Positions 1 through 8,003 are shown, counted from the first letter of the stretch. The stretch: DNA of 64,000 bases from Flavobacterium tistrianum (GCF_003254545.1 NZ_QJRH01000067.1:62001-126000); one strand, 5' to 3'. Translations and numbers: made by a program. Notes: a model not told the origin generated them from the letters alone.

Positions 1-285
1 AATTTAGCAGAAACAGAACCTTCAGAATATCTGTATCACGGAACCGTTGGAAAATTCATGGAAAACATTCAAAAAGAAGGATTGAAAAAAATGAACCGTC
101 AGCATGTGCATCTTTCCAAAGACAAAGAAACCGCAACCAAAGTGGGAAGCAGAAGAGGAGTTCCGCAGATTCTGACCGTTAGAAGCGGCGCCATGCATAG
201 AGACGGATTTAAATTTTATTTATCCGAAAACAATGTTTGGTTGACAGATGAAGTTCCAGCAAAGTATATCGAGTTTAAATCATGA
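1..285 (+). CDS. kptA: RNA 2'-phosphotransferase, KptA/Tpt1 family (5' end outside window)
   Basis: The reading frame is open from base 1, so the N-terminal part lies outside the window. About 94 residues remain. KptA enzymes remove a 2'-phosphate from RNA using NAD+, giving ADP-ribose 1'',2''-cyclic phosphate and nicotinamide. Visible family motifs are LYHGT near the start, HVHLS, a GSRRGVPQIL stretch and the C-terminal NNVWLTDEVPAKYIEF. The first in-frame ATG, at 58, is internal because LYHGT lies before it. The stop overlaps the start of the next gene by 4 bases (ATGA), which implies translational coupling in an operon with the metallophosphoesterase and the NAMPT fusion. In bacteria without tRNA splicing the natural substrate is unclear. 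Confidence 0.88.
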   Translation, partial: NLAETEPSEYLYHGTVGKFMENIQKEGLKKMNRQHVHLSKDKETATKVGSRRGVPQILTVRSGAMHRDGFKFYLSENNVWLTDEVPAKYIEFKS

Positions 286-1013
286 AAAGAACCTTAGTTT
301 TTGGAGACATTCATGGCGGATTAAAAGCTTTGATTCAGTTATTGGAAAGAATTGATTATACAGAAAATGACCGATTTATTTTTCTAGGAGATTATGTCGA
401 CGGTTGGAGCGAATCTAAACAGTTAATTGATTTTCTTATGGATTTATCTCAAAAACAGGAATGTATTTTTATAAAAGGAAATCATGATGCCTGGTGTCTG
501 GAATGGTTGGAGAATGATGTTGTAAACGATATTTGGTTTTTGCACGGAGGAAAATCGACTATAGAAAGTTATGAGGGAATTGATTCTTCTCAAAAACAAA
601 AACATCGTGATTTTTTCAATTCAATGAAGGATTACTTTGTAGACGAAAATAATAATTTGTTCATCCACGCTGGTTTTTCATCGATGCATGGTCCAAAAAA
701 AGAACATTACAAAACCAATTATTCGTGGGATAGAACGTTGTGGGAAATGGCTTTGACAATGGATAAAAGAATTCAAAAAGATTCACTTTCATATCCAAAA
801 CGATTACTGCTTTTTAATGAAATTTATATTGGTCACACGCCAACGCTTCATTATGATGTCGAAATTCCGATGCAAGGCTGTAATGTTTGGAATATCGATA
901 CTGGAGCTGGTTTTTACGGAAAATTGACTTGTTTGGATGTTGAAACGAAAGTTTTTTGGCAGAGCGATGCTGTACAGACATTTTATCCAAATGAAAAAGG
1001 AAGAAATAAATAG
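282..1013 (+). CDS. Calcineurin-like metallophosphoesterase (PrpE/ApaH/Ser-Thr phosphatase type)
   Basis: A 243-residue cytoplasmic hydrolase with the full binuclear metal site of the family: GDIHG (residues 8-12), GDYVDG (36-41), GNHDA (66-70), then FIHAG and YIGHT further on. Such enzymes cleave phosphoesters of proteins, dinucleoside polyphosphates or RNA ends; the substrate cannot be read from the sequence. The gene starts inside the kptA stop and ends 2 bases before the fusion gene, so all three are almost certainly co-transcribed. That context suggests a role in handling phosphorylated RNA ends or ADP-ribose phosphate products, which is inference only. Confidence 0.85.
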   Translation: MKRTLVFGDIHGGLKALIQLLERIDYTENDRFIFLGDYVDGWSESKQLIDFLMDLSQKQECIFIKGNHDAWCLEWLENDVVNDIWFLHGGKSTIESYEGIDSSQKQKHRDFFNSMKDYFVDENNNLFIHAGFSSMHGPKKEHYKTNYSWDRTLWEMALTMDKRIQKDSLSYPKRLLLFNEIYIGHTPTLHYDVEIPMQGCNVWNIDTGAGFYGKLTCLDVETKVFWQSDAVQTFYPNEKGRNK

Positions 1014-1015
1014 TC

Positions 1016-2944
1016 ATGAAGAAAATTTATAAAGCACCAGAAGAAATTCCCTTGCAAATTGATTTAAAAACCATTTTCTTAGCAGGTTCTATAGAGATGG
1101 ATAAAGCGGTTGATTGGCAGAAAAAATGCGAAGAATTACTGCAAGATCAATTTGTTGTTTTTAATCCAAGAAGAAATGAATGGGATAGCAGCTGGTCACA
1201 AACTATAGAAAATATTCATTTTAAGGAACAAGTAGATTGGGAACTTGATGCACTTGAAAAAGCAGATATTATTATTATGTATTTTGCAGACAATACAATG
1301 TCACCAATATCGTTGCTAGAGTTTGGACTCTATGCGCAATCGAATAAAATGAAAGTAGTTGTCGAAGAGAATTTCTGGCGAAAAGGCAATATCGATATTG
1401 TTTGCGAAAGATATTCGGTACAACAATTTAAAACATTAGAAGAGTTAATTCAGAATTTATTAAATAGAAAATATATGAACCCACTATTATTAACCGACGG
1501 TTACAAAGTTGACCACAGAAGACAATACCCAGACGGAACAACATTAGTATATTCTAACTGGACACCTCGTAAATCTAGATTAGAAGAAGTTGATGAAGTT
1601 GTATTTTTCGGATTGCAGTATTTCATTAAAAAATATATTATTCATGACTTTGAAGAGTATTTCTTTAAAAAGTCAAAAGAAGAAGTTGTAGCAAAATACG
1701 CTCGCAGAATCAATAATTATTTGGGCGAAAACCAAGTTGGAACTAAACATATTGAAGATTTACACGATTTAGGATACATTCCGATGGTTTTTAAAGCTTT
1801 GCCAGAAGGAGCAAGTGTGCCGTTGAGAGTGCCAATGTTTACTATGTATAATACTATTCCAGAGTTTTTCTGGCTGACAAATTATTTCGAAACTTTACTA
1901 TCTGCTGTAATCTGGCTTCCTTGTAACTCAGCTACAATTGCAAAAGAGTATAGAAAAGTTTTAGATAAATATGCAGACCAGACTTCATCTGTTCCAGAAT
2001 TTGTAGATTGGCAGGCACACGATTTCTCTATGAGAGGAATGGGCGGAATTGAAGCGGCTTTAACTTCTGCAGCGGGACATTTATTGAGTTTTAAAGGATC
2101 TGACACAATTCCTGCAATTGATTTCTTAGAAGAATATTACAAAGCTAATTCAGATCAAGAATTGGTTGCGGGTTCAGTTGCTGCGACAGAGCATTCTGTT
2201 ATGTGTATGGGAACTACGGAAGGCGAGTATGAAACTTTCAAAAGGTTGATAACGGAAGTATATCCAAAAGGAATTGTTTCTATCGTTTCTGATACTTGGG
2301 ATTTATGGAAAGTTTTAACTGATTACCTTCCAAGATTGAGAGAAGATATCGTTTCAAGAGAAGGAAAAGTGGTAATTCGTCCTGATAGCGGTGATCCAGT
2401 TGATATTATCTGCGGAAATCCAAACGGAAAAACAGAGCAAGAGAAAAAAGGTGTTATCGAATTGCTTTGGGATGTTTTTGGAGGTACAACAAACGCAAAA
2501 GGATTTAAAGAATTGGTTCCGCAAATTGGAGCTATTTACGGAGATAGTATTACGGTAGCAAGAGCAACTCAAATTTGCGAAAGATTAAAAGAAAAAGGAT
2601 TTGCTTCTACGAATGTTGTTTTAGGAATCGGATCTTTCACCTATCAATATAATACTAGAGATACTTTCGGATTTGCAATGAAAGCAACTTACGGAGAAGT
2701 AAACGGAGAGGGAAGAGCCATTTTCAAAGATCCGATTACTGATGACGGAACCAAAAAATCTGCCAAAGGATTAATGAAAATTGATCTAATTGACGGGAAG
2801 TATCATTTAACTGATAATGTTTCTTGGGAAGAAGAAAAACAAGGTGAATTGAAGGAAGTTTTCAGAGATGGAAAACTTTTGATTGATCAATCACTGAGTG
2901 AAATAAGAACGAGAGTGAAAAATGAAGTAAGCGTTGAAGCTTAA
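1016..2944 (+). CDS. Fusion: nucleoside 2-deoxyribosyltransferase-like domain + nicotinamide phosphoribosyltransferase
   Basis: A 642-residue, two-part protein. Residues 1-150 look like a nucleoside 2-deoxyribosyltransferase-type fold: FLAGSIE (21-27), a probable substrate-binding FNPRRNEWD, and SPISLLEFGLYA with a candidate catalytic Glu102. From Met154 the sequence is a complete NAMPT/NAPRT-type enzyme of about 489 residues, beginning MNPLLLTDGYKVDH and including HDFSMRGMGG, VAATEHSVM (candidate catalytic His) and VIRPDSGDP. NAMPT makes NMN from nicotinamide and PRPP. The ATG at 1475 could serve as an internal start for a stand-alone NAMPT, but no stop separates the domains. It is the last gene of the operon and converges on nadD. 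Confidence 0.88.
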   Translation: MKKIYKAPEEIPLQIDLKTIFLAGSIEMDKAVDWQKKCEELLQDQFVVFNPRRNEWDSSWSQTIENIHFKEQVDWELDALEKADIIIMYFADNTMSPISLLEFGLYAQSNKMKVVVEENFWRKGNIDIVCERYSVQQFKTLEELIQNLLNRKYMNPLLLTDGYKVDHRRQYPDGTTLVYSNWTPRKSRLEEVDEVVFFGLQYFIKKYIIHDFEEYFFKKSKEEVVAKYARRINNYLGENQVGTKHIEDLHDLGYIPMVFKALPEGASVPLRVPMFTMYNTIPEFFWLTNYFETLLSAVIWLPCNSATIAKEYRKVLDKYADQTSSVPEFVDWQAHDFSMRGMGGIEAALTSAAGHLLSFKGSDTIPAIDFLEEYYKANSDQELVAGSVAATEHSVMCMGTTEGEYETFKRLITEVYPKGIVSIVSDTWDLWKVLTDYLPRLREDIVSREGKVVIRPDSGDPVDIICGNPNGKTEQEKKGVIELLWDVFGGTTNAKGFKELVPQIGAIYGDSITVARATQICERLKEKGFASTNVVLGIGSFTYQYNTRDTFGFAMKATYGEVNGEGRAIFKDPITDDGTKKSAKGLMKIDLIDGKYHLTDNVSWEEEKQGELKEVFRDGKLLIDQSLSEIRTRVKNEVSVEA

Positions 2945-3005
2945 TTATAAACAGAAAACCTGAATATAAGTTCAGATTTTTTTATGAATTTATAAATGTA
3001 ATGAG

Positions 3006-3038
3006 ACCTTTGTCAAAGTTTTGAACTTTGACAAAGGT
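3006..3038. repeat. Perfect palindrome (15-base arms) between convergent genes
   Basis: Two exact 15-base complementary arms, beginning ACCTTTGTCAAAG, are separated by 3 bases. The palindrome lies just past the fusion-gene stop and could act as a transcription terminator for it, but it has only a short T tract and resembles a dispersed intergenic repeat more than a canonical terminator. Confidence 0.6.
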
Positions 3039-3056
3039 TATTTTTTGAAATGAATT

Positions 3057-3177
3057 ACCTCCAGTTTTAACCGGAGGTTTAAAAATATCGCGATCTTCAT
3101 CGGCTTTAGCCAAATTGCGATAGTTAGGCTAAAGCCATTTACTGTATAAAACAAAAACCTCCAGTTAAAACTGGAGG
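3057..3177. repeat. Composite repeat: two CCTCCAGTT hairpins bracketing a GGCTTTAGCC inverted repeat
   Basis: A hairpin (3057-3078) and a near copy of it (3158-3177, perfect 9-base arms CCTCCAGTT/AACTGGAGG) enclose a perfect 10-base inverted repeat (3102-3111 with 3127-3136). The three nested structures fill the gap between two convergent genes, which is typical of REP/BIME-like mosaic elements. It may also terminate transcription of nadD. Confidence 0.6.
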
Positions 3178-3198
3178 CAATTCAATTTCTTAAATTAT

Positions 3199-3780
3199 TT
3201 ATTTCTTATAAAAATTATTATGATCAATATATTCCCAAACTTTCGGTGGCAATAAAGGCTGAATATTTTTGCCTTCTTTAATGCTATTTCTGATAAAAGT
3301 CGAAGAGATCTCTACAATCGGCGCATCGATTACATGAATTTTAGGATGCGATTTTAATTCGACATTTTCAGGTTCGTCAGAAATTCTCGGATATACATAA
3401 ATATCATGATTTTCAAGAATTACTTCATAGTTTCTCCATTTATGAAATGTCTTCAGATTGTCTTCGCCCATAATTAAAGAAAATTCATGAGTTGGATATT
3501 TCTCTTTTAAATGCTCTAGAGTAATTACGGTATAACTTGGTTGAGGCAATTTAAACTCAATATCCGACGGTTTTATCTTCGGATAATCTTCTGTTGCCAG
3601 ATAAACCATTTGAAGGCGCTGTTGGTCGTCTAATAAAGTAGATTTCTTTTTTAACGGATTATGTGGCGTAACAACCATCCAAATCTGATCTAAATCTGCA
3701 AACTCAGCCATATGATTGGCAATGATCAAATGACCAACGTGTATAGGATTGTATGTTCCGAAGTAAAGACCTATTTTCAT
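3199..3780 (-). CDS. nadD: Nicotinate-nucleotide adenylyltransferase
   Basis: A 193-residue enzyme that adenylates nicotinate mononucleotide to deamido-NAD in NAD synthesis. The N-terminal GTYNPIHVGH is the nucleotidyltransferase (T/H)xGH signature and the C-terminal ISSTFIRNSI is the second nucleotide-binding motif. Length is normal for bacterial NadD. It begins the minus-strand group with gmk and yicC, a combination I expect in Flavobacteriia. The gap to gmk is 108 bases and holds an inverted repeat, so transcription from its own promoter is possible. Its position beside the NAMPT fusion is suggestive for NAD metabolism, but the two are convergent and not one operon. Confidence 0.95.
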   Translation of the reverse strand: MKIGLYFGTYNPIHVGHLIIANHMAEFADLDQIWMVVTPHNPLKKKSTLLDDQQRLQMVYLATEDYPKIKPSDIEFKLPQPSYTVITLEHLKEKYPTHEFSLIMGEDNLKTFHKWRNYEVILENHDIYVYPRISDEPENVELKSHPKIHVIDAPIVEISSTFIRNSIKEGKNIQPLLPPKVWEYIDHNNFYKK

Positions 3781-3818
3781 TTTTTATAGTTTCGCAGAGA
3801 GTCGCTAAGATAGCACAA

Positions 3819-3853
3819 AGATTCGCAAAGTTTAAAAAACCTTTTGCGAATCT
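3819..3853. repeat. Inverted repeat in the nadD-gmk gap
   Basis: AGATTCGCAAA (3819-3829) is exactly complementary to TTTGCGAATCT (3843-3853) across a 13-base loop. Further GCAAAG/CTTTGCG partial copies surround it. It is one of several small intergenic palindromes in this window, and no function is evident. Confidence 0.55.
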
Positions 3854-3888
3854 CCGTGTTTGTCTTTGTGAATCTTTGCGTAATAAAA

Positions 3889-4461
3889 TTACTTATTTAT
3901 GAACTCTTTCACTAATTGATATGCTTCTTCTTTAGCAGTATCTAAATCGTAGTTTTTAATAATGGTATCAAATTGAGGAGCAGTTGCCAATTCAACCGAA
4001 GCTTTTGCAATGCGCATATTAATTTTATCATCGCTTTCTGTAGAGCGCTGTTTTAATCTGCGTTTTAGCTCATCAACACTTGGTGGTTTTACGAAAACGG
4101 CTAAAGTCTGTTCTGGAAATTTATGTTTAATACGAAGACCGCCGGCAACATCGATGTCAAAAATTACATTTTTGCCCATTGCCCAAATTCGTTCAATTTC
4201 TGCTTTTAAAGTTCCGTAGAAATTATCGCGGTACACTTCTTCCCATTCCAAGAATTCTTCGGCTTTAATGTGTTTTTTGAATTGTTCCAGCGAAATAAAG
4301 TAATAATCTTTTCCGTGTTCTTCCTCTCCGCGTGGGTCGCGAGATGCTGCAGAGATTGAAAATTCTAAGTTTAAATCTTCTTTCCCAAGTAAATGTTTTA
4401 CGATAGTTGTTTTTCCTGAGCCTGAGGGTGCCGAAAAAACAATTAATTTTCCTTTGTTCAT
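3889..4461 (-). CDS. gmk: Guanylate kinase
   Basis: A 190-residue kinase that converts GMP to GDP with ATP. The P-loop SAPSGSGKTT (residues 10-19) sits at the N-terminus, followed by the GMP-binding segment SAASRDPRGEEEHGKDYYF and a DIDVAGG core motif. Length is standard. It lies between nadD and yicC on the same strand. The 95-base gap upstream holds an inverted repeat, so it may not be strictly co-transcribed with yicC. Confidence 0.96.
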   Translation of the reverse strand: MNKGKLIVFSAPSGSGKTTIVKHLLGKEDLNLEFSISAASRDPRGEEEHGKDYYFISLEQFKKHIKAEEFLEWEEVYRDNFYGTLKAEIERIWAMGKNVIFDIDVAGGLRIKHKFPEQTLAVFVKPPSVDELKRRLKQRSTESDDKINMRIAKASVELATAPQFDTIIKNYDLDTAKEEAYQLVKEFINK

Positions 4462-4476
4462 TAGTTTATGCTTTAG

Positions 4477-4547
4477 GCTTTAAGCAATATGCTTTAAGCT
4501 TTAGTATTTGTGCGGTATTTTGTTGCCTATGGCTTATTGCTTAAAGC
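4477..4547. repeat. Inverted repeat in the gmk-yicC gap
   Basis: GCTTTAAGCAATA (4477-4489) is exactly complementary to TATTGCTTAAAGC (4535-4547). Additional GCTTTAAGC half copies lie between the arms, so the element looks like a degenerate multi-copy palindrome filling the gap between two same-strand genes. Confidence 0.55.
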
Positions 4548-4556
4548 TTATAGCGT

Positions 4557-5417
4557 TTACAAAACATTCAATACTTGTTCCTTAATTTTCTCCAATTCAT
4601 CCTTCATCATCACGACTAATTTCTGCATTTGAGCATGATTTGATTTAGAACCCATTGTATTGATTTCGCGTCCCATTTCCTGAGTAATGAAACCAAGTTT
4701 TCTTCCGTTGGCTTCAGAACCGTTTAAAGTTTCTGTAAAGTAATCCAAATGATTTCCTAAACGTACTTTTTCTTCTGTAATATCTAATTTCTCTAAATAA
4801 TAGATTAATTCCTGTTCAAAACGATTTTCGTCAACATTAACCTGTAATTCTGAAATTGCAGTTTGCAAACGATCTTTAATAGCTTGTATACGCTCTGGAT
4901 CAAGTGCCAATGTGTCGTTCATATATTGGCGAATATTTCCAATTCTTAAATTGAATTCCTTTTCAAGAGATTCTCCTTCGTCTTTACGGAAGTTTAAAAT
5001 ATTTTGAAGTGCTTCGTCAATAATTACCTGAATTTGCTCCCAGTCATTTTCATCGATTTCTTCACGCTCTGTTTTTAATGTGTCAGGCATACGAACGGCC
5101 ATTTTCATTAACTCAGTTTCGTCGGCATCAGGATTTACTTCTTTTAACTGTGCGATATAATTTTTTACAACAGGTACGTTTACTTTTGTTGAAGTCTGTT
5201 CTGCAGTGCTTTCTACATAGATTGCAAAATCAATTTTTCCTCTTTCTAGTTTGGTCGAAATAAGAGTTCGCAAACCAAGTTCCATCTCGCGGTAAACCGA
5301 TGGCATTCTTACATTTAAATCTAAACCTTTACTGTTTAGGGATTTTACTTCAACGGTAATTTTTTTTGTAGGCAATTGCAAAGAAGCTTTGCCAAACCCT
5401 GTCATAGATTGTATCAT
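4557..5417 (-). CDS. yicC: YicC/YloC-family endoribonuclease
   Basis: A 286-residue cytoplasmic protein starting MIQSMTGFGKA, the hallmark of the family, with an N-terminal YicC domain and a C-terminal DUF1732 domain that contains the conserved RLGNHLDYF and GRKLGFITQEMGREINTMGSK segments. E. coli YicC acts in RNA turnover as a single-strand ribonuclease. The gene keeps the common arrangement yicC-gmk-nadD. It is full length with no unusual features. Confidence 0.93.
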   Translation of the reverse strand: MIQSMTGFGKASLQLPTKKITVEVKSLNSKGLDLNVRMPSVYREMELGLRTLISTKLERGKIDFAIYVESTAEQTSTKVNVPVVKNYIAQLKEVNPDADETELMKMAVRMPDTLKTEREEIDENDWEQIQVIIDEALQNILNFRKDEGESLEKEFNLRIGNIRQYMNDTLALDPERIQAIKDRLQTAISELQVNVDENRFEQELIYYLEKLDITEEKVRLGNHLDYFTETLNGSEANGRKLGFITQEMGREINTMGSKSNHAQMQKLVVMMKDELEKIKEQVLNVL

Positions 5418-5521
5418 ATAATTGAGTATAAAGGCGCAAAGATAAATAAAAGTTTGCTCTATTTGGTTGGAAATTAGTATTCAGTCAGAGTTTTCACTTT
5501 AACAAGAAAAAAAATAGCTTT

Positions 5522-5869
5522 TTAGCTCAAAGCATTTATCACTTCGGCTACATTTTTTTGGCTGTTGCCAATGTAAATTTTTCCATCAATAATAAAAACT
5601 GGACGGCTTAAGAACGTGTAATGTTCTAAAATGTATTTTTTGAAATCGGCTTCTGTTAAAGCTTGATCTTTAAGTCCCATTGATTTGTATAGCTGTGCTT
5701 TTCGGCTGAATAATGCTTCGTAACTTCCAGCAAGTTTGTGCATTTCTTCCAATTGTTCTTCAGTAATCGGATCTTGTCTGATGTCTTGAAAAACAAGATT
5801 GTTTTCAGGTAAACTTTTGATGATTTTTCTGCAAGTGTCACAAGACGATAAATAATATATTTTGTCCAT
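5522..5869 (-). CDS. ArsC/Spx-family thioredoxin-fold protein
   Basis: A 115-residue single-domain protein with a redox CxxC at Cys10/Cys13 (SSCDTCRK) and a C-terminal LSRPVFIIDGK corresponding to the cis-Pro RP motif of the ArsC/Spx fold. The CxxC arrangement is closer to Spx/YffB-like members than to true arsenate reductase, which uses a single N-terminal Cys with distant Cys or Arg partners. No arsenic-resistance genes are nearby. A thiol-redox or regulatory role is plausible, but the substrate is unknown. Confidence 0.8.
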   Translation of the reverse strand: MDKIYYLSSCDTCRKIIKSLPENNLVFQDIRQDPITEEQLEEMHKLAGSYEALFSRKAQLYKSMGLKDQALTEADFKKYILEHYTFLSRPVFIIDGKIYIGNSQKNVAEVINALS

Positions 5870-5948
5870 TATTTTATGAATTTGTTAGAATGCAAAGAAA
5901 ATCCATTTGAAACTTAAAAATGACTAATTTTAGAAAAAAAATAAAATT

Positions 5949-6404
5949 ATGAGTTCAGTTTTTGATGTACAAAAAACAATTAGAGAAGTTCTTTTGAAAA
6001 TCTTAGATAGTCATTCATTAGAACAATTAAACAAAATTCCAGATGGTTTCAACAATAATATTATTTGGAATATGGGCCATTGTATTTCTTCGCAACAGGT
6101 TTTGGTCTATAAATTATCGGGCCTTCCAACAATGGTTTCTGAAGATTTCGTTAACAAATATAAAAAAGGAACCAAACCAGAAGGAGATGTTTCTCAAGCT
6201 GAGGTTGATGAAATTAGAACATTGCTTTCAACAACATTAGAAAAAACAAAAAATGATTTTGAAAGCGGTCTGTTTGTTAATTATCATGAATACACAACTA
6301 GTATCGGATTTACGCTTCGCCATATTCAAGGAGCTTTAGATTTTAATAATTTTCATGAAGGGCTTCATACTGGAGTTATAATGGCACTTAGAAAAAAGTT
6401 GTAA
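5949..6404 (+). CDS. DinB-like four-helix metal protein, copy 1
   Basis: A 151-residue protein of the DinB/YfiT-like superfamily, with the three-His metal site visible as His44 (WNMGHC) and His136/His140 (FHEGLHTG). Members are helical bundles, some acting as thiol transferases; the reaction here is unknown. It is the first of three tandem paralogues. Copies 1 and 2 are identical at about 110 of 151 positions by direct count, including a 19-residue run starting SLEQLNKIPDG. The gene has a weak -7 element (TAATTTTA, 5925-5932). Confidence 0.8.
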   Translation: MSSVFDVQKTIREVLLKILDSHSLEQLNKIPDGFNNNIIWNMGHCISSQQVLVYKLSGLPTMVSEDFVNKYKKGTKPEGDVSQAEVDEIRTLLSTTLEKTKNDFESGLFVNYHEYTTSIGFTLRHIQGALDFNNFHEGLHTGVIMALRKKL

Positions 6405-6428
6405 TCAAAGGAAGAATTCTTACATTTG
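6399..6428 (+). promoter_or_regulatory. Bacteroidota-type promoter for DinB-like copy 2
   Basis: TTG at 6399-6401 and TACATTTG at 6421-6428 are separated by 19 bases, matching the Bacteroidota TTG-N17-23-TAnnTTTG consensus. The -33 element overlaps the stop codon of copy 1, so copy 2 may be transcribed independently of copy 1. Confidence 0.5.
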
Positions 6429-6448
6429 GGTTTAATTTAAAATTAGTT

Positions 6449-6904
6449 ATGAATTCAATTTTTAAGACTCAATACGCCATAAGAAAAGTTTTGATTGATG
6501 TATTAGAAAGTTGTTCGCTAGAACAATTAAACAAGATTCCGGATGGTTTTAATAACAATATAATTTGGAATATAGCACATTGTGTTGCAGCACAACAAAC
6601 ATTAGTATATAAATTGTCGGGACTTTCTACTATGGTTTCGGAAGAATTTATTGTGAAATATCGAAAAGGAACAAAACCAGAAAGTGATGTTTCTCAGCAA
6701 GAAGTTGATGAGATAAGAGGATTTCTTTCTACAACATTAGAGAATACAAGAAATGATTTTACTAGTGGACTTTTTGTCGATTATAATGAATATACAACCA
6801 GTATGGGATTTACATTGAGTAACGTTCAAGATGCTTTAGATTTTAATAACTATCATGAAGGACTTCATACTGGAGTTATAATGACGCTAAGAAAATTGGT
6901 TTAA
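6449..6904 (+). CDS. DinB-like four-helix metal protein, copy 2
   Basis: A 151-residue paralogue of the preceding gene, with no indels relative to it. The metal-site histidines are kept (WNIAHC and YHEGLHTG). Most differences from copy 1 are conservative, so both copies look functional. It has its own good promoter 20 bases upstream of the start, so the copies may be expressed under different conditions. Function is unknown beyond the family assignment. Confidence 0.8.
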   Translation: MNSIFKTQYAIRKVLIDVLESCSLEQLNKIPDGFNNNIIWNIAHCVAAQQTLVYKLSGLSTMVSEEFIVKYRKGTKPESDVSQQEVDEIRGFLSTTLENTRNDFTSGLFVDYNEYTTSMGFTLSNVQDALDFNNYHEGLHTGVIMTLRKLV

Positions 6905-6969
6905 ATAAAAGGAACTCAAAAAAACAATTGCAAAATTCTTATTTTTTCAGTTGTTTTTAATTAAAAAAT

Positions 6970-7431
6970 ATGGATTCAGTTTTTGAAATACAATATACTA
7001 ATAGACAAATTTTAGTTGACATATTAGATAGTCATTCTTTAGAACAATTAAATAAAATCCCATCAGGTTTTAATAATAATATTATTTGGAATGCTGCACA
7101 TTGCATTGCTGTTCAGCAGAGTGTAATATATAAATTGTCTGGACTTTCTTCAATTGTTTCAGACGAATTTATTTTGAAGTATAAACAAGGAACTAGACCA
7201 GAAAGTCCTGTTTCGCAAATAGAAGTCGAAGAGATTAAGAAATTATTGTTGACTACTTTAGATCAAACTGTCAAAGATTATAAGGAAAATAAGTTTTTGA
7301 ATTACAGGAAATATAAAACAAGTTTAGGTCAAGGTTATGTTTTAAAAGATATTGCAAGCGCATTAGATTTTAATACTTATCATGAAGGTACTCATTCTGG
7401 TATGGTAATGATTCTTAAAAAGTTTGTTTAA
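6970..7431 (+). CDS. DinB-like four-helix metal protein, copy 3
   Basis: A 153-residue third paralogue, more diverged than copies 1 and 2 but still carrying the SLEQLNKIPSG segment, WNAAHC and YHEGTHSG with all three metal histidines. A two-residue insertion lies near the C-terminal helix (KTSLGQGYVLKDI). A strong bidirectional terminator follows directly. The order suggests that the copy 1/copy 2 duplication is more recent than the split from copy 3. Confidence 0.8.
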   Translation: MDSVFEIQYTNRQILVDILDSHSLEQLNKIPSGFNNNIIWNAAHCIAVQQSVIYKLSGLSSIVSDEFILKYKQGTRPESPVSQIEVEEIKKLLLTTLDQTVKDYKENKFLNYRKYKTSLGQGYVLKDIASALDFNTYHEGTHSGMVMILKKFV

Positions 7432-7437
7432 ACAAAA

Positions 7438-7463
7438 ATCCCGCTTAAAGCGGGATTTTTTTT
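7438..7463. terminator. Bidirectional terminator between DinB-like copy 3 and the RlpA-like gene
   Basis: The stem ATCCCGCT/AGCGGGAT with a 3-base loop is followed by eight T on the plus strand, with an A run on the other side. The gene pair is convergent, so this hairpin can serve both. Confidence 0.85.
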
Positions 7464-7950
7464 ATTCTATTATAGTTTCTATGGTAACCTTCATTGCTCC
7501 GGCACCTTTACTTTTTGTAATGTCCATAAAAGCTCTTTTAGACAAATCGATTTCGCGGGTTTTTACAAATGGACCGCGGTCTGTAATTTTTACGATAACA
7601 AATTTACCGTTGGCTTCATTGGTTACTTTTACTCTAGTTCCAAAAGGAAGCTTTTTATGAGCTGCTGTGTAGCTGTTGTTGTTGAATCGGCTTCCGTTAG
7701 CGGTTCTTTTTCCGTTAAAACGATCTGCATAGTAGGAGGCATGAGCGTTTTTTTTGTATGGTCTAAGTTTTAAACCTTTGTCTGTAAAAACAGAATCCGG
7801 CAATGGGATAATAGTTGGTTTTACATTCTTAACAGTATCTTGAATAATTTTAGGTTCTGTTGTAGGTTTGGTCTGGCTTATCATGTAGGTAAAGCCGCTA
7901 ATTAAGGTTAAAGCGATTGTGGCGAATAAAATGTTTTTTTTATTTCTCAT
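7462..7950 (-). CDS. RlpA-like double-psi beta-barrel protein (septal ring lytic transglycosylase family)
   Basis: A 162-residue exported or membrane-anchored protein. A hydrophobic N-terminal segment (about residues 6-25) has no lipobox Cys. The C-terminal half is the RlpA-type double-psi barrel: ASYYADRFNGKRTANGSRFN, LPFGTRVKVTN and VKITDRGPF with the conserved Asp, then REIDLSKRAF. RlpA proteins cleave denuded peptidoglycan glycans or act as cell-wall barrels. No SPOR domain is present. It is convergent with the DinB-like cluster. Confidence 0.85.
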   Translation of the reverse strand: MRNKKNILFATIALTLISGFTYMISQTKPTTEPKIIQDTVKNVKPTIIPLPDSVFTDKGLKLRPYKKNAHASYYADRFNGKRTANGSRFNNNSYTAAHKKLPFGTRVKVTNEANGKFVIVKITDRGPFVKTREIDLSKRAFMDITKSKGAGAMKVTIETIIE

Positions 7951-8003
7951 GGGTTATTCTTTTTCAGACTTGGGGGGAGTTTGTACAAATAATATGCCGA
8001 GAT

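Noticed and set aside
7424..7660. Plus-strand frame overlapping the RlpA-like gene
   Set aside because: It runs opposite a well-supported minus-strand protein and begins within the preceding stop region.
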